Assembly (NCBI GenBank): GCA_902761345.1
Contig: CACWKD010000002.1
Coordinates: 1-54,315, forward strand
DNA: 54,315 bases
From: an uncultured Ruminococcus sp.
Lineage (GTDB): Bacteria; Bacillota; Clostridia; Oscillospirales; Acutalibacteraceae
Direction: 5' to 3'
The notes under the pieces were generated by a model. The model did not search any database and was not told the origin of the DNA. It saw nothing but the letters and a program-made list of their open reading frames with translations. A program made the position numbers and the translations under genes. Positions within the stretch are counted from its first letter, which is position 1. Every line of letters starts with the position of its first letter. Shown here in pieces: positions 44,181 through 53,871 of this stretch.

Positions 44181-45389
44181 TTACTTATCCGTTTTCTTCT
44201 CATTTCTCTTTTTAATGATCTTGATAATAATAACTATACCGCTTACTATCGCACCGCCTATTGCTATACCAAGCAGCAAATAGAACATAGGTCCATGCTT
44301 TGATTTAGGCTCGTTCTGTATGACATAGACAGTTTCTCTTTGTTGAGATTTTTTCGTCTTTGCCGACATAACGGCTGTTGCTTTTGCTTGCTTGCGGTAG
44401 GCGGCTGCTTCTCTTTGCTGAGCAAGCTTGTTTTTGATGTTTGCGAAAACATTGCTTCTGTTTTTACGCTCTCGCTGCGGCTTTGATGGAACTTTTGTCC
44501 TTACGACATCAGACGAAGCTTTTCGTTTGGACAGCAGTTTCTTAACAATGAGTATTGTTAATAGTGAAAATATAAAAACCGCAAACGCTAAGAATATAAC
44601 AAATGCAGGGTCGATCACATCAATATGCTCTTCTGTGGTAACAAGTCCGTTTTCAACCTTTGATTCGTCAAACTCTATTCTTTGCCCTGTGATCAATAAA
44701 CGATGTGTGTTCACTCCGTAAGGCTCGCATGTCACAAGTGTAACAATATCACGGTCGTTTTCGATTATCAGGTCATCGACTTCATAGGGGAGAACGACTT
44801 TTATATCATACACACTATACGCAAACGTATGATTAAGCACATGTATGTAGAATGTGTCGCCCTCCTCTAACCTGTCAAGATCGGTGAAGAGTTTTTGCCC
44901 CGGCAGACCTCTGTGACCTGTCAGAACAGCATGTGTATTTAAATCTCCCACAGGCAGCGAACTGCCGTGAATATGCCCGATCCCTTTTATCAGTGCTTCG
45001 TCTGTCGAATAATGATATATCGGTTCGTTTACATTGATTTTAGGAATCTCAATATAGCACATGATGCCTGTTTTCGTGACATTGAGCATAGATTCATAAT
45101 ACTCATCTTTTACAAACTCTGTTTCGGTCACGATATTTTTTCCTTGATTGAACAGCTCTTTGTTATAATCGTGAGCTTTATTTAGCTCCTCTTCATATAA
45201 TTCAGGATCACCGTTGCTTACTTCTTCGATATAATCATCAATGATCTGCCGATCTCTGTATCTGTTCCATTTGTCGCTTATCAGCGGATAGAGCAGGAGT
45301 AATGTACAGAGTATAAAGCCGATAACAGAAACAATGGATATTATTTTGTTTTTAGATAGTTTTTTTTGATGGTTTTCGGATATTCCCAT
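44181..45389 (-). CDS. Class C (pilin) sortase with long C-terminal extension
   Basis: A 402-aa pilus-polymerising sortase. An N-terminal membrane helix (about 17-37), a lid-like segment, His159 (TGHRG), Cys221 (TLVTC) and Arg230 (THRLL) give the complete class C active site. After residue 255 there is a second membrane helix (VIFLAFAVFIFSLLTILIV), about 80 basic residues (RKNRSNVFANIKNKLAQQRE), and a third helix ending in KKRN. Usual class C sortases end soon after the second helix, so the basic cytosolic loop is an extra. It is middle gene of the operon. Confidence 0.85.
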   Translation of the reverse strand: MGISENHQKKLSKNKIISIVSVIGFILCTLLLLYPLISDKWNRYRDRQIIDDYIEEVSNGDPELYEEELNKAHDYNKELFNQGKNIVTETEFVKDEYYESMLNVTKTGIMCYIEIPKINVNEPIYHYSTDEALIKGIGHIHGSSLPVGDLNTHAVLTGHRGLPGQKLFTDLDRLEEGDTFYIHVLNHTFAYSVYDIKVVLPYEVDDLIIENDRDIVTLVTCEPYGVNTHRLLITGQRIEFDESKVENGLVTTEEHIDVIDPAFVIFLAFAVFIFSLLTILIVKKLLSKRKASSDVVRTKVPSKPQRERKNRSNVFANIKNKLAQQREAAAYRKQAKATAVMSAKTKKSQQRETVYVIQNEPKSKHGPMFYLLLGIAIGGAIVSGIVIIIKIIKKRNEKKTDK

Positions 45390-45472
45390 ATTCTTACCTA
45401 TACTACCAAACAGAGAACGATCCCTTTCGGTGTGTGACTGTCGGGTATCGGTATATTTACTGTTTGGGACTC

Positions 45473-48400
45473 TTATTCGTCAAAATAGTTTTTGATCTCC
45501 TTTTTCTTGTTAATGAGGAACATTGCCAGGAACGCTGCCATACCTGCCGAGGAAATTACTGTAAGCAGGATAGTACCAATGCCGCCTGTCGAAGGAAGTC
45601 TTGCAAGCTCGGTGTTGATAATAGCGAGCTGTTCGCCTTCGTTGATGTGGTAAACAATTTCATTTGTAACCGAACCATCATTGTTGACAGTCGGAGTGTT
45701 GGTGTATGAAGCAGTCGAAACAAGCTGACCTCTGCCGCCTGTGCTGTCGGCAACATATATTTCTATGGAATAGTTTGTCATTATGCCAATATCGCTGAAT
45801 GTCGGGGTAATCTCTACACGATATACCGTGTCGTTGATCGTGTATCCGTCCGGTGCGTTTGTTTCTGTGAGATAATAAATACCTGCTTTCAGACCGGTAA
45901 AGGATATTCCGCCGAACTCGTTCGATACAGCTGTACCTACTATGTTTGTACGGTTATACGAATCATAGAGAGTGAACTCCGCACCCGGAAGTGCCATCTT
46001 GTTTTTCTTGATCTGATTGCCGTTGCTGTCTTCTACTATGTCGTACTCGGTACTTTTCTTTGAAACCTTGTTGATCTCATAGATGATAACATGTTTTTTA
46101 CTTGGATCTTCATCTTCGCCCTCTGCGTCTATTTTTGAAGAAATGCCGAATGAATAGTGATATGTAGTTGCCTTCACTGTGTTTGTTTCCTCGGGAGTTA
46201 TACTGTACTCAAGATACGCATTGTTGTGGTTCTCGGAGTAGTTATAGCCGCCTGTGTTTGAAATTACAGAAGAATAATCTATTACAATACTCTTGCTGTC
46301 GTTATCAAACAGGAACGATGAAGCAAAGCTGATCTCAAACGAAACACCTGTCGGAATGTCAATCACATTTGTTTCTCCGTTGACGTTTACTGACGCATTG
46401 CTGCCGTTCTTGTCCTTAGACGAAATTGTAAAGGTGGCAGTGCTTGGAGCGATCGCTGTTCCGTCAACCTTGACTGTCATGTTTGTTACACCTGTGAATG
46501 CGTTTGCCTCAAGATTATCGGTGATCTTGTATGTCGGTGAACCGAAAAGAGTTGAATATGACGGAATGGTCATATTGTCAATTCTGAAGCTGACTGTCTC
46601 GCCGTATCCTGCCGAAGCACCCTTTGTCTTATTGCCGTTAATGATAATGTTTTTATCCATTACAGCTTTGCTTGATTTGATGTATGCCTCGTTTGGATAA
46701 GCAAAGTACGAACGCATATCTGTATTTCCGCCGTCAATGCTGTTGTCAATATCATTTGCGTTTGTTACATTGACTGCCACAAGAGCAGGATTGTAAATAT
46801 AACCCTCGTTGGAGTTGCTGACAAGGACAAGATAAAGTCCGGGCTTAGCTGTTGCTGTGTAGCTTACAGTGTCGGAGCTGTCGGATTCCGAACCTCTGAC
46901 CATCGGTATGCTTACCGGAGTGATACTGCCTGCACGGATAGCCGCTGCAATAGCACATATCTCGTCTTCAGTGGGGTGTTCTTTATCGGCTATGGTGTAG
47001 GTTTTGCCAAGCTCGTCACAAAGAACATAGCCTGTCAGCTTTCCGTCTCTGTATGTTCCTCTTATGATTTTATAAGCAATAACGGTTGGGTGATCCTTTT
47101 TGTCGATGCCGTGAACTGTGATCGTTGCGGCAGCTGTGATATCGTCGTCACCGTCATCGGTATTATTGGAATCAGAATCGGAATCAGAATCGGAATCAGA
47201 ATCGGAATCAGAATCGGAATCAGAATCGGAATCAGAATCGGAATTAGAATCAGAATCAGACTTCGGCGTGATCTTCGCAGGTACAGGTTTTGGGTCAACA
47301 CTGTTATAAATATCGTCGCCCACTACTCTGTAATAAACGGTATAATCTCCGACATCTTTACCCTTCGGAATTTCGGGTGCCCAATTCTCATTATCTGTGC
47401 TGTATTCGATTGTTCCGCCTGTTGTAGCTGCAGGAGTATCAAGCAAGGGTTGTTCGGTTCCGGTGTACGGCTTGTCGATACCCTTTGGCGGTGTAACAGT
47501 TGGGTCAATTTTTGTAATCTTAGCAGGAACGCTTTGCGGACCCCAATCGTTATAATTATCGTCGCCCAAAACTCTGTAATATACGGTATAATTGTCAATA
47601 TTCTTACCTGTCGGAATAGTTGTCTGCCAATTAGTACCGTTTAAGCTGTACTGTAAAGTGCCGCCCGTAGTTGTTGCTGGAGTAGAGAGCAAGCTTTGAT
47701 CCTTACCATTGTACGGTTTGTTGATACCAACAGGAGCGGTAACAACGGGATCAACCTTGACCGGATCGGCGTCAGTGATATTAAAGCTTTTCTTTGGAGT
47801 TTCGCCTGCCTGATAGTTTGTTGTTTCTCCGACTGCTGCATATACCCAATATGTGCCCGGGGTAGACGGTACAGTGGTTGTGTATGAGCCGCTTTCCGTT
47901 GGGCTGTAATAATATGTTGAAGTGCCGTTGCCGAGATTGTCCGATACGCTCGGATTTGGCTGATTTGGCAGTTTAACGTCCGATACGCTGATCTTTGGGG
48001 AGATTGGTGCTTTTGTGATTGTTGCATTTACACTCTTTGGACCCCAGTTATTATAATTAGTGTTGCCTACTACCTTATAGTAAACAGGGTAAGTATCAGC
48101 GTTTTTGCCTGTCGGAATAGATGTCGTCCAGTTAGTCTGATCCAAGCTGTACTGCATTGTACCGCCGTTTGTGGTTGCACCGGGGTTGAGCAATGTCTGA
48201 TCTTGACCGTTATACACCTTATTGATAGGTGTGGGAGCGGTAACAGTGGGATCAGCTTTCAAAATTTGAAATGATTTTTTAGCTGTTGTTCCGCCATAGT
48301 AATTTGAGGTTTGTGCTACTGTTGCATAAACCCAGTACGTTCCCGGAGCGGAAGGTACGTCTGTTGAGTATGTACCGTCTTCCGCTGTGCTGTAATAATA

Positions 48401-49123
48401 TGTAACAGTGCCGTTACCGGGGTTTCCCGATACCGACGGACTTGGCTTATTCGGGTAGGTTACATTAGATACGCTTATTGTCGGACTGATAGAAGCCCTC
48501 GTAATTTTCCAAGTGCCGGATACACTACCGGAATAAGGTGTTTTTCCTGAAGCTGTTACTGTATACGTGCCGACATTCACGGCAGATGTTGTACCACTGA
48601 TAGTATAGTCTGTACCGTTGGTTAAGGTATTTCCGTTCCATTTAACTGTAGGAGTTACCGTTCTGGTGCTGCCGTTGTAAACAAAGCTTGTTGTACTTAA
48701 GCTCATTGAGCCGTCGCTGGTAAGCGAAGGTTGACCTACTGATACAAGATAAATTTCACCGTACCAAGTGCTGCTATCACCGGGAACCTTAAATGTATTG
48801 ACAAGTTTAGTGCACCTGTAGTAACCTGATAAAGTGTAAGAAGTACCTTTTGTTAAAGTGTGTTTAGTACCATTAGTGTAAACGGCACTTTCCGTTGTAA
48901 AATTACTATAAATAACAACACCGGGACATAGGATATCATTTACATTAGGGTAACTACCTACTACCAATCGTGTGCCGCTTTTGACTACCTCAACCGCACT
49001 CGCCGTTATTGACCAGTCAAACAGACCGCCCATTGAATTCGTTGGCAGTATGCCTACAACCATAAGCAATACGAGTAATACCGCAAAAACTCGTTTGCCC
49101 GTTATTTTGATCTGTTTCTTCAT
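45473..49123 (-). CDS. Large LPSTG-anchored pilus shaft/adhesin protein
   Basis: A 1216-aa secreted surface protein. A signal peptide (about 1-45) is followed by MBG/Ig-like beta repeats of about 80 aa (YNGSTRTVTPTVKWNGNTL, then YNGQDQTLLNPGATTNGG-type units near 180-560), a Ser-Asp stretch (about 565-600), Cna_B-type domains, a SpaA domain (about 1010-1110, KMALPGAEFTLYDSYN, GLKAGIYYLTE), then LPSTG, a membrane helix and KKK. ATG 49123 has AGGAGG before it. With the adjacent class C sortase it is the probable backbone or tip pilin. The promoter lies at 49278-49306. Confidence 0.8.
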   Translation of the reverse strand: MKKQIKITGKRVFAVLLVLLMVVGILPTNSMGGLFDWSITASAVEVVKSGTRLVVGSYPNVNDILCPGVVIYSNFTTESAVYTNGTKHTLTKGTSYTLSGYYRCTKLVNTFKVPGDSSTWYGEIYLVSVGQPSLTSDGSMSLSTTSFVYNGSTRTVTPTVKWNGNTLTNGTDYTISGTTSAVNVGTYTVTASGKTPYSGSVSGTWKITRASISPTISVSNVTYPNKPSPSVSGNPGNGTVTYYYSTAEDGTYSTDVPSAPGTYWVYATVAQTSNYYGGTTAKKSFQILKADPTVTAPTPINKVYNGQDQTLLNPGATTNGGTMQYSLDQTNWTTSIPTGKNADTYPVYYKVVGNTNYNNWGPKSVNATITKAPISPKISVSDVKLPNQPNPSVSDNLGNGTSTYYYSPTESGSYTTTVPSTPGTYWVYAAVGETTNYQAGETPKKSFNITDADPVKVDPVVTAPVGINKPYNGKDQSLLSTPATTTGGTLQYSLNGTNWQTTIPTGKNIDNYTVYYRVLGDDNYNDWGPQSVPAKITKIDPTVTPPKGIDKPYTGTEQPLLDTPAATTGGTIEYSTDNENWAPEIPKGKDVGDYTVYYRVVGDDIYNSVDPKPVPAKITPKSDSDSNSDSDSDSDSDSDSDSDSDSDSDSDSNNTDDGDDDITAAATITVHGIDKKDHPTVIAYKIIRGTYRDGKLTGYVLCDELGKTYTIADKEHPTEDEICAIAAAIRAGSITPVSIPMVRGSESDSSDTVSYTATAKPGLYLVLVSNSNEGYIYNPALVAVNVTNANDIDNSIDGGNTDMRSYFAYPNEAYIKSSKAVMDKNIIINGNKTKGASAGYGETVSFRIDNMTIPSYSTLFGSPTYKITDNLEANAFTGVTNMTVKVDGTAIAPSTATFTISSKDKNGSNASVNVNGETNVIDIPTGVSFEISFASSFLFDNDSKSIVIDYSSVISNTGGYNYSENHNNAYLEYSITPEETNTVKATTYHYSFGISSKIDAEGEDEDPSKKHVIIYEINKVSKKSTEYDIVEDSNGNQIKKNKMALPGAEFTLYDSYNRTNIVGTAVSNEFGGISFTGLKAGIYYLTETNAPDGYTINDTVYRVEITPTFSDIGIMTNYSIEIYVADSTGGRGQLVSTASYTNTPTVNNDGSVTNEIVYHINEGEQLAIINTELARLPSTGGIGTILLTVISSAGMAAFLAMFLINKKKEIKNYFDE
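47160..47280 (-). repeat. Ser-Asp dipeptide repeat
   Basis: A run of GAATCA/GAATCG-type hexamers encodes alternating Ser-Asp, the stalk-like spacer seen in wall-anchored adhesins. It is a site for replication slippage. Confidence 0.8.
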
Positions 49124-49277
49124 GAGTTTTCCTCCTTGCTTTCGATATGTACATAAATCGTTTTTATGTGTGACTCTCTGCCGCACATAACTTTAAATTG
49201 TGACCCTTTGGTCATACTAAACCCGATATTTGGGTGTCCCTCCGATGATCTCTTGAGAATTAACACACTCCTCTCAT

Positions 49278-49306
49278 ATTGTATCGAAAAAGTTAACTAA
49301 TTGTAA
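49278..49306 (-). promoter_or_regulatory. Promoter of the pilus operon
   Basis: On the minus strand TTACAA (49301-49306), a 17-nt spacer and TACAAT (49278-49283). The leader is about 150 nt and holds TGACC/GGTCA-type hairpins. Confidence 0.65.
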
Positions 49307-49923
49307 TGTATTTTGGAATTATCAGTGTTTCGAAATGCACAGTATTTTCCGAAATTCCAAATCAATATACTACCCCACATTAACTTTTACCTCATTTATC
49401 ACATGTTTTTCACGATATCAATATAAAAAACAGCAATGTATCTTAAATTACGAGTTTTTCATTATCGTTTTAATTTGTAACATTGATTGTAAATATTATT
49501 ACAAAATAATCACAAAAGTATCAGATAACTGTAATTTTGTTACTTAAAATTGCAATATTGTAATATATTAATATTTTTGAAAATGTCATAATCACATCTT
49601 AAAAATGTACATTATATTCCTATAATTTTATAAAATCAACAAACAGAAAGCATAGATAATTACTATAAAATTTGTATCAGTATAAGTGATAACTTTATAT
49701 AATTATCAACACAATTACGCATTAACTTATATCTTATAAAGAATAAAATTTCGCATATATAGATATAAAGCTTATAGACACACAAAAATGTATGTAAAAA
49801 GAAAAAGCGAAACAGAACGATAATCTGTTTCGAAAAATAATTAGCTTCTTACTTGTTTACCGGAATAATAATAGACGGCAGTTAAATCTTGTGATATAAT
49901 AATACTAAACATTAGTAAAAAAA
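49307..49923. other. AT-rich region without genes
   Basis: About 617 bp with very low G+C and no ORF with a ribosome site or family. One hairpin CGAAACAGA/TCTGTTTCG (49808-49832) is followed on the minus strand by a T-rich tract, a likely minus-strand terminator. No origin or attachment site recognised. Confidence 0.45.
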
Positions 49924-50059
49924 GAGAGGTAAGTATGGGTGTAGGTATGATCGGAACAAATTTATATTGGTGACACCGGCAGATAAAAGTGAAAACATAA
50001 AATTTTATACAAAAATAGATGGTAATGTTAGAGTTGTTGAATTCGTTTTAGAGAAGTAA
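49924..50059 (+). pseudogene. GNAT acetyltransferase remnant
   Basis: From 49958 one frame reads KFILVTPADKSENIKFYTK, then NVRVVEFVLEK and stop at 50057-50059. ADKSENIKFY is typical of the C-terminal part of GNAT enzymes. A good start region (AGAGAGGT, ATG 49935) runs in a different frame and stops at 49972. The N-terminal two thirds of the enzyme are missing. Confidence 0.45.
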
Positions 50060-50180
50060 ACCTCGTTTCATCTCAACAGTATAACCATAAACTTACGATC
50101 AGAGTAATGTTTATCTACCGAAATTCTATGGCAAAGTTTAATCTTAATCAGTCTATCAATAAATTAACGGAGTTGATATA

Positions 50181-50996
50181 ATGTACAGAAACGAAGCATT
50201 TACAGAAGGACTGTATGTTGATCTGTCGGGCGTAAGCCTTGACTCACTGTTCGGCATAAAAGAATTAAAAAGACAGCTAAAACAAATATCCGAAGACGTT
50301 GTATCAGATGAGCTTTCACACGCTCTTGAGATAGCCCCTTCAAAAATAGTGCTGATGAGCAGTGGGGAAAAGAACAGCGTTCTTTATTATGCGCGTGCAT
50401 TTTGCGGCGAACTTGCGAAAAGATCATTTTCGACTATTATGCTTACACCGCATAACTTTTTGACAGGAAGCTATGCGGATTTTGAAACGAAGCTCACAAA
50501 AGCGCTCAATGAGGTAATAATCTCCTCTCCGTGCGCCGTGATATGCAGCAATGTCGAAATGTTTTGCCGCAGCAGAGAATTTTCCACGCTTGAGGAAAGG
50601 CTCAGAGCCTCGTTTTTTACAGACCTTCTGGGTGAGCTTTGCGGGAGCGGAGCCGAGTTTATTTTCATAGCGGCGACCTCCGATGTAAGCAAAGTGGATC
50701 CCGATTTTCTCTCAATGGTCGACGAAACGATAGATATACCTGCGCCCGATGAAGAAGCAAGAACAGCGTATATCCTGAATAAGCTCAAATGCGTCAACTG
50801 TACCAGTGAGGCAGCAGAGTATCTGGCAAAGCAAAGCGAGGGCATCGGCTTTAATCGTATAGACAAACTGTGTGAACGTGCCAAGTTCGTCGTTTACAAG
50901 AGTATGCTTGCAAACGCAAACGGAGATATCGGCAAGGCTGCGCAGAACGCAAAACGGGGAGAGGTCATATTGACGATTGACCTTTTGAAAGACTGA
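50181..50996 (+). CDS. AAA+-like protein lacking Walker motifs
   Basis: A 271-aa protein with the AAA core layout of FtsH/CDC48-type ATPases: SLDSLFGIKELKRQLKQISE, a central segment, IFIAATSDVSKVD in place of sensor 1, and a lid domain (PAPDEEARTAYILNKL, SEGIGFNRIDKLCERA). The Walker A site is MSSGEKNSVL instead of GPPGTGKT, and the Walker B site AVICSNVEMF lacks the acidic pair. It therefore should not hydrolyse ATP and is probably a scaffold or regulator. G+C is higher than neighbours, a hint of transfer. ATG 50181 has GGAG upstream. Confidence 0.65.
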   Translation: MYRNEAFTEGLYVDLSGVSLDSLFGIKELKRQLKQISEDVVSDELSHALEIAPSKIVLMSSGEKNSVLYYARAFCGELAKRSFSTIMLTPHNFLTGSYADFETKLTKALNEVIISSPCAVICSNVEMFCRSREFSTLEERLRASFFTDLLGELCGSGAEFIFIAATSDVSKVDPDFLSMVDETIDIPAPDEEARTAYILNKLKCVNCTSEAAEYLAKQSEGIGFNRIDKLCERAKFVVYKSMLANANGDIGKAAQNAKRGEVILTIDLLKD

Positions 50997-51056
50997 TGAA
51001 GAAAAAGCGTCTTATTAAGGCAATACCGCACAGAGATTGACGTAAAGGCTGTTCGC

Positions 51057-51923
51057 TCAATCAAACAACGATAATTGCCTGCATTTTTCCGGCAATTCAG
51101 CAATATAACAAAAGCACTCGTCAGGTTTATGTATAATACCGTACTTTTCACAGGTAGAATTAAATATATTTATCAGTCTATCGTTGTTTGGACTATTGAC
51201 CTCATAAGCATTGCCGTATATTTTTTGATATTCACGGGAAAGCCCCGGAAAATGCCTGTCAAGCGCACGGTAGTAGTATTCTCTTTCTCCTTTTCGCAGC
51301 GTCATGCCGATATTAAAGCAGACGATACCCTTTACTCCTGCGTCTATGCAGTAATCCAGAATTGTCCTCAGATTTTCCTCGGTATCTGTTAGGAATGGCA
51401 GCAGCGGTGAAAGCCACACTACTGTGGGTATTTCTCTTTTCTGAAACTCCTTCAACACCTCATAGCGGCGCGATGTGGTGCAGACATTGGGCTCTATTAT
51501 TCTGCTTAGCTTATCGTTGGCTACGGTCAGCGACATTTGCAGCACGCTTTTAGATTTTTTGTTGATACTGTGAAACAAGTCAATGTCACGCAGCACTAAA
51601 TCGGATTTTGTTATTACCGACGCACCGAATTCATAACGGTCAATAAGCGAAAGACACTGCCTTGTGAGCAGCAGCTTTTCTTCGCAATGCTGATACGGAT
51701 CGCTCATGGAACCGGTGCTTATCATAATTTTCTTTCTTTTTGATCTGAGGATATTTTCTAAAAGTTGGGGCGCATTTTCCTTTACCTCTATATCCTCAAA
51801 TGGATGTTTCATCTGATAGCATTCGCTGCGGCTGTCGCAGTAAATGCAGCCGTGAGAACAGCCCCGGTATATATTCATTCCGTTCCATTTTGTCAGAAGC
51901 GATTTTGCTTGTACAAAGTGCAT
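51057..51923 (-). CDS. SPL-family radical SAM protein
   Basis: A 288-aa radical SAM enzyme similar to spore photoproduct lyase-like proteins. The cluster is RGCSHGCIYC with Cys22, Cys26 and Cys29. TGSMSDPYQ and SVITKSDLVLRD are further SPL-family motifs, and the C-terminus is Cys-rich (CFCYIAELPEKCRQL). It probably binds a [4Fe-4S] cluster and SAM; photoproduct repair is possible but not shown. ATG 51923 is used. It lies just downstream of an MGMT pseudogene, a former DNA-repair pair. Confidence 0.8.
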   Translation of the reverse strand: MHFVQAKSLLTKWNGMNIYRGCSHGCIYCDSRSECYQMKHPFEDIEVKENAPQLLENILRSKRKKIMISTGSMSDPYQHCEEKLLLTRQCLSLIDRYEFGASVITKSDLVLRDIDLFHSINKKSKSVLQMSLTVANDKLSRIIEPNVCTTSRRYEVLKEFQKREIPTVVWLSPLLPFLTDTEENLRTILDYCIDAGVKGIVCFNIGMTLRKGEREYYYRALDRHFPGLSREYQKIYGNAYEVNSPNNDRLINIFNSTCEKYGIIHKPDECFCYIAELPEKCRQLSLFD

Positions 51924-51928
51924 AATTC

Positions 51929-52190
51929 TCACTCATTCCATTTATATTTTGACATATCCACTTTCCCGTTTTCTTTGAACGTAACACCCTCAGCTTCAAG
52001 AAGTGATCGGTGTGGATTACAACTCTGTGGCAGGGATACTGTCCGTAATATTCTGCCGACAAGTCTTGCACTTTTATCGTGCCCCGAAAGCCGTGCAATT
52101 TGACCGTAAGCGGCAACTTTTTCTTAGGGTATTTCGCTTACTTACAGACAAAACTTCGTAGATCAGGTCGAATATGATTACAGTAACTCG
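51929..52190 (-). pseudogene. Degraded O6-methylguanine-DNA methyltransferase gene
   Basis: In one frame the minus strand reads EKVAAYGQIARLSGHDKSAR, LVGRILR, then after a shift SLLEAEGVTFKENGKVDMSK and a stop at 51929-51931. The active-site sequence YPCHRVV lies in another frame between them. An in-frame stop replaces the residues after EIP (normally PKGK), and the N-terminus (FDLIYEVLS) is in a third frame. At least one stop and three frameshifts: a true pseudogene. Confidence 0.75.
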
Positions 52191-52239
52191 TGTTTCACTA
52201 AATTGTCTATGTTCATTTGACTTTCAGCTTGTTTTTTCT

Positions 52240-52396
52240 CCCTCGCCTATGATATTCTTGTACCCGTAGCAAGCTCAAGCTCTGTCATCGTGAGAGGAGC
52301 GTTTTTCGATAATTCAACGATCTTTGTCGGGACAGTAGGTGTACGATGTGCAGAAATACCTGATGTGACCTCTGAGGCTCTCGGCTGAATATTCAC
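52240..52396 (-). other. Short unassigned region between ada-like and MGMT pseudogene
   Basis: The minus strand has two short frames: MSEYSAESLRGHIRYFC (overlapping the deaminase stop, ATGA) and KIVELSKNAPLTMTELELA, the latter resembling a winged-helix segment. They do not join in one frame and no ribosome site stands out; a decayed regulator is possible. Confidence 0.3.
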
Positions 52397-53344
52397 TCAT
52401 TTTCTTTTCAACCCGTTCAGTCTGATATTGTCAAGTTCCTCCGCAGTCAAACAACCGGTTTGATACAATCTCAGATACTCTTTTGACACATCGGAATTGA
52501 AAATCAATACATCATCGGAGTTGATCGTGACATCAACTCCCTTTCGGTATAGCTGCGCTATCGGGTGGTGCGACATATCCGTAACACGCCTAAGCATGAC
52601 ATTACTTGTAGGAGTGATATTCAGTCTGATGTTGTTTCCTGCGAGAAATTCAATTACGCTTTCATCTTTTGCTGCGGCGATACCGTGCTGTAATTCATCG
52701 AGGTGCAGCGCATTGACAGCGGTAACGATATCCTGCGCAGTTCCCCATTCGCCCACATGCGCTTTCAGCACCAACCCATTTTCGGCAGCTTTTTCATAGA
52801 TCGGGATAAAGTTTTCAATAGGCTGAGCAAGCTCGTCACCGTACAGATCGATAGAATAAAACTCCTTGTGTCCCCAAAAGTGTTTAAGGCACTCCTCCAA
52901 GTAATCTATCGGACAGTGCCGAGATAAGCCGATCTGCAAACGAAGCTCGATTTCGGGGGCAATTCTGTTGTTTGCTTCTTGAAAAGCATAGATAAGCTTC
53001 TCAATATCATTGTGAAAAAACTCGCCAAGTCCCCACACATCTTCGCCGATCTCCAACACGGTAACTCCGTCGTATTTCGCCTGTGCAAATGTCGCTTCGA
53101 TCAGCAGTCTTCGCCCCTCGGGGCTGTCAAAACGGCTGCCGATATACTTTCCGCTCCATGCGTCCATTTCGCTCATAGACTTCAAGGCTTGTGTAACAGG
53201 CTCTATCTTGTATCCTGTCTTGCCAAAAATATACTCTTGGCTTCCACCAAGCACAAAATGATTGTGTAAATCGGATTTCGGAAATCTTCTGATGTTTTCC
53301 AAAGACTCGCTTTTCAGAGCTTCTACAAATGTCACAACACTCAC
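52397..53344 (-). CDS. Adenosine deaminase-family protein
   Basis: A 315-aa metal-dependent deaminase of the amidohydrolase superfamily. Metal and catalytic residues are His27 and His29 (SDLHNH), His196 and Glu199 (AHVGE), His220 (QHGI) and Asp277-Asp278 (SDD); spacing matches mouse ADA residues 214/217/238/295. The substrate may be adenosine or a related purine nucleoside or adenine derivative. The GTG start (53344) overlaps the stop of the esterase gene, so the two are coupled. Confidence 0.85.
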   Translation of the reverse strand: MSVVTFVEALKSESLENIRRFPKSDLHNHFVLGGSQEYIFGKTGYKIEPVTQALKSMSEMDAWSGKYIGSRFDSPEGRRLLIEATFAQAKYDGVTVLEIGEDVWGLGEFFHNDIEKLIYAFQEANNRIAPEIELRLQIGLSRHCPIDYLEECLKHFWGHKEFYSIDLYGDELAQPIENFIPIYEKAAENGLVLKAHVGEWGTAQDIVTAVNALHLDELQHGIAAAKDESVIEFLAGNNIRLNITPTSNVMLRRVTDMSHHPIAQLYRKGVDVTINSDDVLIFNSDVSKEYLRLYQTGCLTAEELDNIRLNGLKRK

Positions 53345-53871
53345 TTCCTTTTCTCAAACCTGAACATTCCGTCAGAAAAATGCTTCTCCAAATTCAGCGT
53401 TGCCCCCGAATGCATACCGCCCGGTATCACGGTAATTCGCTCCATACCGAGCAGCTTTTTTGTATACGCATGATCTCCGATAATCTCGTCTTTATTACCG
53501 ATAATACAGCGGACGTACTCCATATCAAGCTTTTCCAATTCTGCCGACATTTTTTCAAACCAACTCACATTGCCCTCATACCCGAGCACAGTAATTACCT
53601 TCTGCGGCTGCAAACACGGATTTACAAGCAGCAAGGGCGTATGCAACCGAGCCGCAATAACCGACGCAAAAAATCCGCCGAGGCTTGTTCCGACTATCAT
53701 GTCAATTTTTTCGGCTGCACAAATATCAAGCAGTCTGTTTAAAATAACCTCGGGTTTATCAATGTCGTAATCTATCTCGGGCGAGATAATATTTTTCGTA
53801 AAGCCGCACAGTGCTGAATATGCCGCATTGTGCGGTGTTCCTTTATAACCGTGTATGTTTAACACTCTCAT
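53341..53871 (-). CDS. YqiA/YcfP-like alpha/beta-hydrolase
   Basis: A 176-aa small esterase: NIHGYKGTPHN at the front, nucleophile Ser63 in GTSLGG, Asp128 in GNKDE and His154 in GGMHSGATL. It matches the YqiA/UPF0227 family. Substrate unknown. Its stop overlaps the deaminase GTG, and its ATG overlaps the stop of the GrpB remnant (TAATG), so the three were an operon. Confidence 0.8.
   Translation of the reverse strand: MRVLNIHGYKGTPHNAAYSALCGFTKNIISPEIDYDIDKPEVILNRLLDICAAEKIDMIVGTSLGGFFASVIAARLHTPLLLVNPCLQPQKVITVLGYEGNVSWFEKMSAELEKLDMEYVRCIIGNKDEIIGDHAYTKKLLGMERITVIPGGMHSGATLNLEKHFSDGMFRFEKRK

Noticed and set aside
46976..47644. Plus-strand ORF rich in Ile-Gly-Ile-Arg repeats opposite the shaft protein
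   Set aside because: It is an antisense reading of the Ser-Asp repeat region.
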